From Histoplasma ohiense (Eukaryota > Ascomycota > Eurotiomycetes > Onygenales > Ajellomycetaceae): a DNA stretch of 64,000 nucleotides. The DNA lies in contig JAEVHH010000001.1 in assembly GCA_017607445.1 (NCBI GenBank), positions 4,464,001 through 4,528,000 of the forward strand, read 5' to 3'. The notes beneath the pieces were generated by a model. It was not told where the DNA came from. It ran no database searches and saw only the letters and a list, made by a program, of their open reading frames with translations. This document shows, piece after piece, positions 57,860 through 64,000 of the stretch. Position 1 is the first letter of the stretch; every line of letters starts with the position of its first letter. The position numbers and the translations under genes were made by a program.

Positions 57860-59694
57860 GGCGCGCGATATAGATGGAATGTTTCTCAGGCTGGAGGTCC
57901 ACGATGCCGATTTAAAATGCAGGCCCAATAAGTAGAACCCGAAGAATTCTGCTCTTGCCCTGCAGCTCCTAACTTGCGACTGGCGATGGATTTAATAGTA
58001 CCAATGTGGAGGCATTGGAAAGAAAAATGAATGGACGTAGCATAAAATATCCTTGCGAAAAGAGTGATATAAAAAATAATAAGAAAAGCAAAACATTAAG
58101 TCAACGAGGGTTGATGTCAGTCAGAGAGATTCAAGTTCGCAAAATCGATTGCTGTGGGCTGGGTTGTTCGCCGGCGAGCCGCCACTGCGCCGCCGGTGCA
58201 TCTGGGCAGCTTCAAGAGTCCCCGGGACGTTTCACTAAATACCCAATCAACCAACCAACCAATGGATGCAATGTCAAACAACGCTTACACAACATCTCGA
58301 TGGAAACAATTGGATTAAAGGTTCCATTACAGAGTAATTGACGTAGAATTTGATTACTGGATATAGCAGGCGCCTTTATCTATCAAGTTAGCAATTGAGC
58401 ATTTAACACAGGGAATAGATCCAACCGCCTTCTGCTTTGATATATCCTCTTACAAAGCACATACAATGATGTATGGAGAAAGACTCCGAAAAGTTTTCAC
58501 CGGCTACAAGAATACTCAGGAATTCAGGGTGCGAAGATCTGGCGCAAACAAGATGTGGCTGATAATTGTCACAACATGCACAGGATTTTCGCAAGGATCT
58601 AGTTGATCAGGTCGCAGGCTCAATAACATAAGAAACGACCATGATCCTACTCTTTCACTTTCCTACTTCGCGGCTTCACTTCAATGTAGCTCAGGAGTTT
58701 CATAGATGCCTAATGGAATGAGTTTTCAGAATGCGAAGATTCAGTGATTGAATTTCTTCCTTGAACACTCAGCAACAAATACTACCAGATCCGATGCATC
58801 TGTGCGAATGACCCTCCAATCGCTTTGTCAAACTCCCTCGTTTTCCCTAACAACGCCAGAAATCCGCAATTACAAATCCCATAACACAAACCCCATCAAT
58901 ATCAAATCCGGTCATGGTGGCCAGGAAGGTGTGTTTCGCGCCAGCAGGTATACCGATTTCGGGATGAGCGGCGCCTCATTCGGGGTGGAGTATCCGGAGT
59001 CATGAGTATTTCAACACCCCCAGAGCCGGGCGAAAGGGCCCTAAAATGATACAGCCCCAGGACGATGCAGGAAATAGAGAGATGGATTATCGACCTTTGA
59101 CAGTCAGGCTAGACTGTTCAGGGAACTGTATCTGCCATTTGCCGATTGACCCCCCTTAAAACGTTCAATGGCTCGCACAAATTTCGCTCATATAGCCTCC
59201 GGAGCAGGTGTACACACTCATGGGCCTAGCTTTTCGAGAGTAACTTGAGATGCACGTTCCTTATTGAGTTGAGCTGATTTATTCTTCAGCGCAGTGGGAA
59301 GGTTGGGTGTATCTGGTTGTTCGGGATGAACCCGGTGCCGTATTTTACGGCAAGTTTACGCCTAAACCCGTTATGACCCGACCAAAAAATCCACTTCCGT
59401 GAAATTTTCTCCAGGTCTTTGCTGCCGTTTTGGCAGGAAGAATTTTTTTTTTTTTACCCTGGTCAATAAAAAAGTGAGAGCTCACTTCTTCTGCGTACTC
59501 ACAACCATATATCCCGGCCCTTCATTTATTTATTTCCTTTTCCTTTTTGTGCTCATTTCTCTTCGTCTGTTGTTTTATTTCACCCATTGAGTTTCTGTTT
59601 GCAGAAGAAGGGAAGAGCTTTGTCAACCCTCGTCTCGATTTGAGTGCCGATTGCCATATCTTGTACCCATTTTGTTTTTCTACAATATTTAATA
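57860..59694. other. Divergent intergenic region between AAA and CLU1 genes
   Basis: 1.8 kb. No convincing gene; the frame at 58748-59005 (85 codons) matches nothing known. The last 250 bp before the CLU1 ATG (about 59450-59690) are T/C-rich, consistent with a leader. Confidence 0.5.
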
Positions 59695-62600
59695 ATGGAG
59701 CAACCCACCAAGGAGAAGGAACCTTCCAAAGGTATGAGGGCGTCCTGCAAGTCAAGTAGTTGATCGATGCTTTGACGTTATCTTTTGGTAACTTAGCAAG
59801 CTATCTCAATTGCGTTCGCTAATACTTCGGCTTCAGAGGTTGCGGAGAAGAATGGAGACGAACAAACCCCCAACGGCCATCACGTAGACGGAGAACATGA
59901 CGGAGGTGGGAACATTCTGATACCCGAATGATACTCACTAGGCCACTGACTGATTTGGGGTTTGAGTTCAGGTCTTTTCCAGATTTCCGTCAAGCTTCCA
60001 CATGAGCCCTACAACATCCAAGTTACGGTGAGAAAACCATCTCCCTCCGCCAACAATGGTAATTCATCCATAAAGCTTACTCCGCCTATAGGTATCGAGC
60101 CAGGAACAAGTCCAGGATGTTCGTCAGTCGATCGTTGAGCTGCCGGGTACCTTTCAGTACACAAGCTTTCACCTGGAGCATAATGGAACCAGGATAAATG
60201 ACTACATTGAACTGTCCGAGGTCAAGGACATCCAGGCGAATTCGGAAGTCGTCCTGGTCGAGGACCCCTACACTGAGAAGGAGGCTCGGATGCATGTGAT
60301 TCGGATAAGGGAGTTGATCGGCGCCGCGGGAGATCGTGTCGACAACCTGCACGGCATTTGTGCCGGCTTGTCGCTTCATGACTCCGTCGCTGCTGGCGAG
60401 CAATTGACGGACACGAAGGAGGGAGAGAGGGGCGTGGTCAGAGATCACGCGCTTGTAGACTATGACATGACAGCTCCTCCAGTTTTGCAAACGATACTTC
60501 CCCGAGCCCAGCCGTCACTGCCCAAGACGGTGAAAGCAATTTCTCTTTCTCCTTGGAACCCTCCTCCTTACCACCTTCGCCAACGGGGGCATTTATTATA
60601 TCTCCAGGTAACTACGAATGAAGGCGAACAACACCAGATAACGTCCCACGTTTCTGGATTCTTTGTAAACAAGTCCTCAAACGCCAAATTCGACCCATTC
60701 CCCAGACCCGCTCCCAAGAACTACAGCGCCCACTCGCTATTGACGTTAATCTCTATGCTCTCTCCCTCATTCGATGCCTCATTTAAAGCCCTTCAGGAAT
60801 CAAACAACAAAAAGGATTTGCTGACTACATTCCCATTCCAAAACTCCATTCCCAAGAACCCATGGCTTGTGCCACCCACTTCATCCGCTGTCACAGCCCA
60901 TCAGTCAGACATCACCCGTTCCCAAGAGAACTGCTTGATTTTTGGCGTGGACAATTCCGAAACTTTGAGGGACTGGAATGAAGAGTTCCAAAGCACAAGA
61001 GAGCTTCCCAGGGAAACAGTCCAGGACAAAGTCTTTAGGGAACGTTTGACTTCGAAGCTTTTTGCTGACTACAACGACGCAGCTGCTCGTGGAGCTGTAC
61101 TAGTTGCAAAGGGCGAAATTGCACCCCTGAACCCAACTGAAGGAGAGGATGCGCAGATTTTTGTTTATAACAATATCTTCTTCTCCTTCGGAGCTGATGG
61201 GGTTGGAACTTTTGCGTCGGAAGGTGGCGATGAAGCTGCCAGGGTTGCGGTAGGGAAAGACGTTGTCGGCGCGAAAGCCGTCAACCAGCTCGATATCCCC
61301 GGCCTCTTCACCCCTGGAACTGTTGTTGTTGACTATCTGGGTAAGCGTTTGGTTGGCCAGAGCATTGTTCCCGGCATCTTCAAGCAACGCGAACCCGGCG
61401 AACACCAAATCGATTATGGAGGAGTCGAGGGAAAGGAAGTTGTTGCAGAGCACAAAGACTTTGTTCCTGTGTTTGAGAAACTATCGGCCTCGCTACGAGT
61501 TAAGAAGCATCCGGTCTGGGACAAAGAAGGAAAAAGGCATGATCTGGAAGGAAGTGTAGAAACCAAGGGTCTTTTGGGCACCGATGGCCGGAAATATGTT
61601 CTCGATCTTTATCGCATTACCCCACTGGATGTAGCCTGGTCTGAAGACGCTGAGGGACATGAGCCATATCCCCACAGAATGTCTGTCTTGAGATTAGAAC
61701 TAGTTGAGTCGTACTGGAGATATAAGATGGGACAGTATGTTAAAGCTGAGGTTGAGAAACGAAAGACTGCGAAACAGGAAGCTGAGAAGACTAAAGCCAT
61801 TGAAACTCAAAATGAAGACAAGGCTGAGGTCCTATCAACGAGCGAGCCGGGCGAAGGCGAGAAAAAGGCAGTTGCTAGCGAACAGGAACGCGTTGACATT
61901 TCTGCTTTCAATCTTGCCCTCAACCCTGATGTCTTCAGCGGCCAAGTACCTCAAACAGACGAGGAGAAGGAGGAGTGGGCCCAGGACGAGAAGGAAGTCC
62001 GGTCAGCTTGCGATCACTTGATTTCCAAGGTCATTCCAGAGCTTATCCAGGACTTGCACGATGGAGACATTGGCTTCCCGATGGATGGAGAGTCACTAAC
62101 CCAACTCCTTCACAAACGAGGAATCAATGTTCGATACCTAGGCAAGTTGGCCAAACTCTCTCAAGCAAAGGGACAAAGGCTATTGGCGTTGACCGCGCTC
62201 CTGATCCAAGAAATGGTTTCTCGCTCCTTCAAACATATCGCTAACCGGTATTTGCGATATCTCCCATCTCCCTTCACTGCTTCCTGCGTTTCCCACTTAT
62301 TGAACTGTTTTCTCGGGGCTGAAGTCAACTCAAACCCACGTCCAGAGATAGATGAGGAATTGAGGGAAATTTATCCAGAAGGTGACTTCTCTTTCGAAAA
62401 GGTTACACCTACCTCGCTCAAGGGGGATATTGAAAAACAAATCAAGATCCGCTTCAGATTCAACCTCGAGCCCAAGTGGACTTCGTCACTCAAACGCCTC
62501 CAACTTCTGCGAGATATTTCTATTAAACTTGGTCTTCAGATAGGTGCCCGCGAGTTTGCCTTCGAACGGTCGCAGATCAAGTCCCAAGAGCATTCTCCCG

Positions 62601-63751
62601 AGCCTAGCAGCACTCATAGTTCGCAAGACGAGCGGGGAAAGAAAAAAAAGAAAAAGGGGAGCAACAGTGCTTCACCAAGCCGAGTAGCGGCAAGCCCTAG
62701 GCCCGTTGTTACTTTTGTGCCAGAGGATATCCTGAACATCGTGCCTCTCGTTAAGGATGCTTCCCCGCGAAGTGCTCTTGCGGAAGAAGCCTTGGAGGCT
62801 GGGCGAATTTCGATTATGCAAAACCAGAAAGAAATAGGACAGGAACTTATCTTGGAATCTCTCTCCCTCCATGAACAAATCTACGGCATCCTTCATCCTG
62901 AAGTAGCCAAGCTGTACCATCAACTCTCCATGCTTTACTATCAGACAGATGAGAAAGAAGCCGCCGTTGAGTTGGCACGGAAAGCCGTTATTGTTACTGA
63001 GAGAACAATGGGTGTTGACTCTGCCGACACTATTTTGAGCTACCTCAATCTCAGCTTGTTCGAGCACGCATCAGGCAACACTCATACTGCCCTCATTTAT
63101 ATCAGACATGCATTGGAACTCTGGAAAATTATCTACGGTTCACACCACCCAGACTCGATTACAACCATGAACAACGCTGCTGTCATGCTTCAACATCTCA
63201 AAAAATATCCCGATTCTCGAAAGTGGTTTGAGGCTTCACTGACCGTCTGTAAAGGCCTCTTTGGAAAACAATCAATCAACACCGCTACCATTCTCTTTCA
63301 GCTTGCCCAGGCCCTTGCGCTTGATCAGGACTCAAAGGCTGCCGTCAACCGTATGCGTGACGCGTACAACATCTTCCTCAACGAACTCGGCCCCGACGAC
63401 CGTAATACCAAAGAAGCAGAAAGCTGGCTTGAACAGTTGACTCAGAATGCTGTGTCCATCGCCAAGCACGCAAAGGACATCCAAGCTCGCAGACTCCGCC
63501 GAACCAACCTTTCACCACGAATGACGATGGGAACCAAACCGCAGCCTCAGGTTGGCCAAAATGCACCAGCGACTACCAACGGAGCAACCTCCAAAAGCAT
63601 CGGGCTGGACTCGAGAAGCATTGATGAACTGTTGAAATTTATTGAGGGGGGTGGCGAATCTCGTAGCCCTCGCTCTAAGCAGAAGAAGCGGGCTGCAGCC
63701 AGCAACCCTAAGCTCCGTGGATCGAAGCAATCCACTGTTCAGACGGCCTAA
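59695..63751 (+). CDS. CLU1: Clustered mitochondria protein CLU1 (TIF31)
   Basis: A large cytosolic protein that binds mRNAs for mitochondrial proteins and keeps mitochondria evenly distributed; in yeast it also associates with eIF3. Four exons (59695-59731, 59801-59905, 59972-60027, 60092-63751) give 1285 aa, matching yeast Clu1 (about 1277). The short first exons encode an acidic leader and the start of the ubiquitin-like N-domain (ISVKLPHEPYNIQVT). The CLU domain lies about 360-590 (AARGAVLVAKGEIAPLNPTE, LVGQSIVPGIFKQREPG, KYVLDLYRITPLDVAW). A helical region follows (HKRGINVRYLGKLAKLS, near 735), then a Lys run (KKKKKKG). TPR repeats run about 980-1170 (LHEQIYGILHPEVAKLYHQL, IRHALELWKIIYGSHHPDS). 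Intron 1's acceptor is an unusual GCAAG; the alternative TTAG gives an early stop. Confidence 0.95.
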
Positions 63752-64000
63752 GTTTGAGTATACTTTTGTATTATTTAAACTCGCCACCTATCATTTTTTG
63801 ACCATTTAATTACCCCCGCTTCTATGCATGTTATTATTACCTCCTTTTTTTTTTTTTATTTTATTTTTATTTTATTTTTATTTTATTTTATTTTTTTTTT
63901 TCAAAAGTAAAAGGGTCCGAATCCCACCAGATTCCCCAGAAAAATTTTCCCACCAATGTTAGAAACACCGCTGAGCGGGGAATATATTTGCTTACCAAGC
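63752..64000. other. CLU1 3' flank with T-rich repeat
   Basis: Contains a T-rich (TTTTA)n-like low-complexity run at about 63847-63901. The window ends before any further gene. Confidence 0.7.

Overview
This is a eukaryotic window from a filamentous ascomycete. The genes carry short introns (mostly 50-160 nt) with GT(A/G)AGT-type donors and YAG acceptors. The gene set includes a PMC1-type calcium pump, dynactin p62, CLU1, a divergent phosphoketolase/acetate kinase pair and an EB1 homologue. Low gene density, long pyrimidine-rich leaders, microsatellites, poly(A/T) runs and a decayed kinase-family copy fit a Eurotiomycete, probably Onygenales (Ajellomycetaceae). The class and order are inference from style and remembered family sequences, not a database search.

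Layout. 1.1-7.5 kb: an EB1 microtubule plus-end protein and an F-box/WD40 protein, both on the minus strand. 7.5-12.1 kb: a gene-poor stretch holding a weak two-exon small-gene candidate, a short ORF and a clear 531-bp non-autonomous DNA transposon with about 190-bp inverted arms and TA target duplication. 12.1-13.9 kb: a Gfo/Idh/MocA oxidoreductase in five exons. 13.9-17.7 kb: no convincing gene. 17.7-27.1 kb: a dense block of calcium P-type ATPase, ARPC5, NDUFAF5-like methyltransferase and dynactin p62. 28.5-29.5 kb: ribosomal protein eS7. 30.0-35.1 kb: phosphoketolase (8 exons, minus) and acetate kinase (6 exons, plus), divergent across a 461-bp shared promoter.

35.1-51.8 kb is a 16.7-kb stretch with no intact recognisable gene. 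It holds weak coding relics, a T-rich segment at 46-47.1 kb that looks like a transcript leader with small upstream ORFs but no main ORF behind it, and a kinase-like pseudogene with CpG-to-TpG stop codons. 51.8-63.8 kb: a Rab5-type GTPase, a membrane protein of unknown function, a mitochondrial AAA+ type ATPase and CLU1.

How the genes relate. Phosphoketolase and acetate kinase form one metabolic module (sugar phosphate to acetyl phosphate to acetate plus ATP). EB1, ARPC5, dynactin p62 and Rab5 all concern cytoskeleton and endosome traffic, but their proximity is probably fortuitous. The NDUFAF5-like protein, the AAA protein and CLU1 all bear on mitochondria. All exon boundaries were read by hand from splice signals, reading frame and family similarity; every multi-exon model given for a called gene closes in frame.
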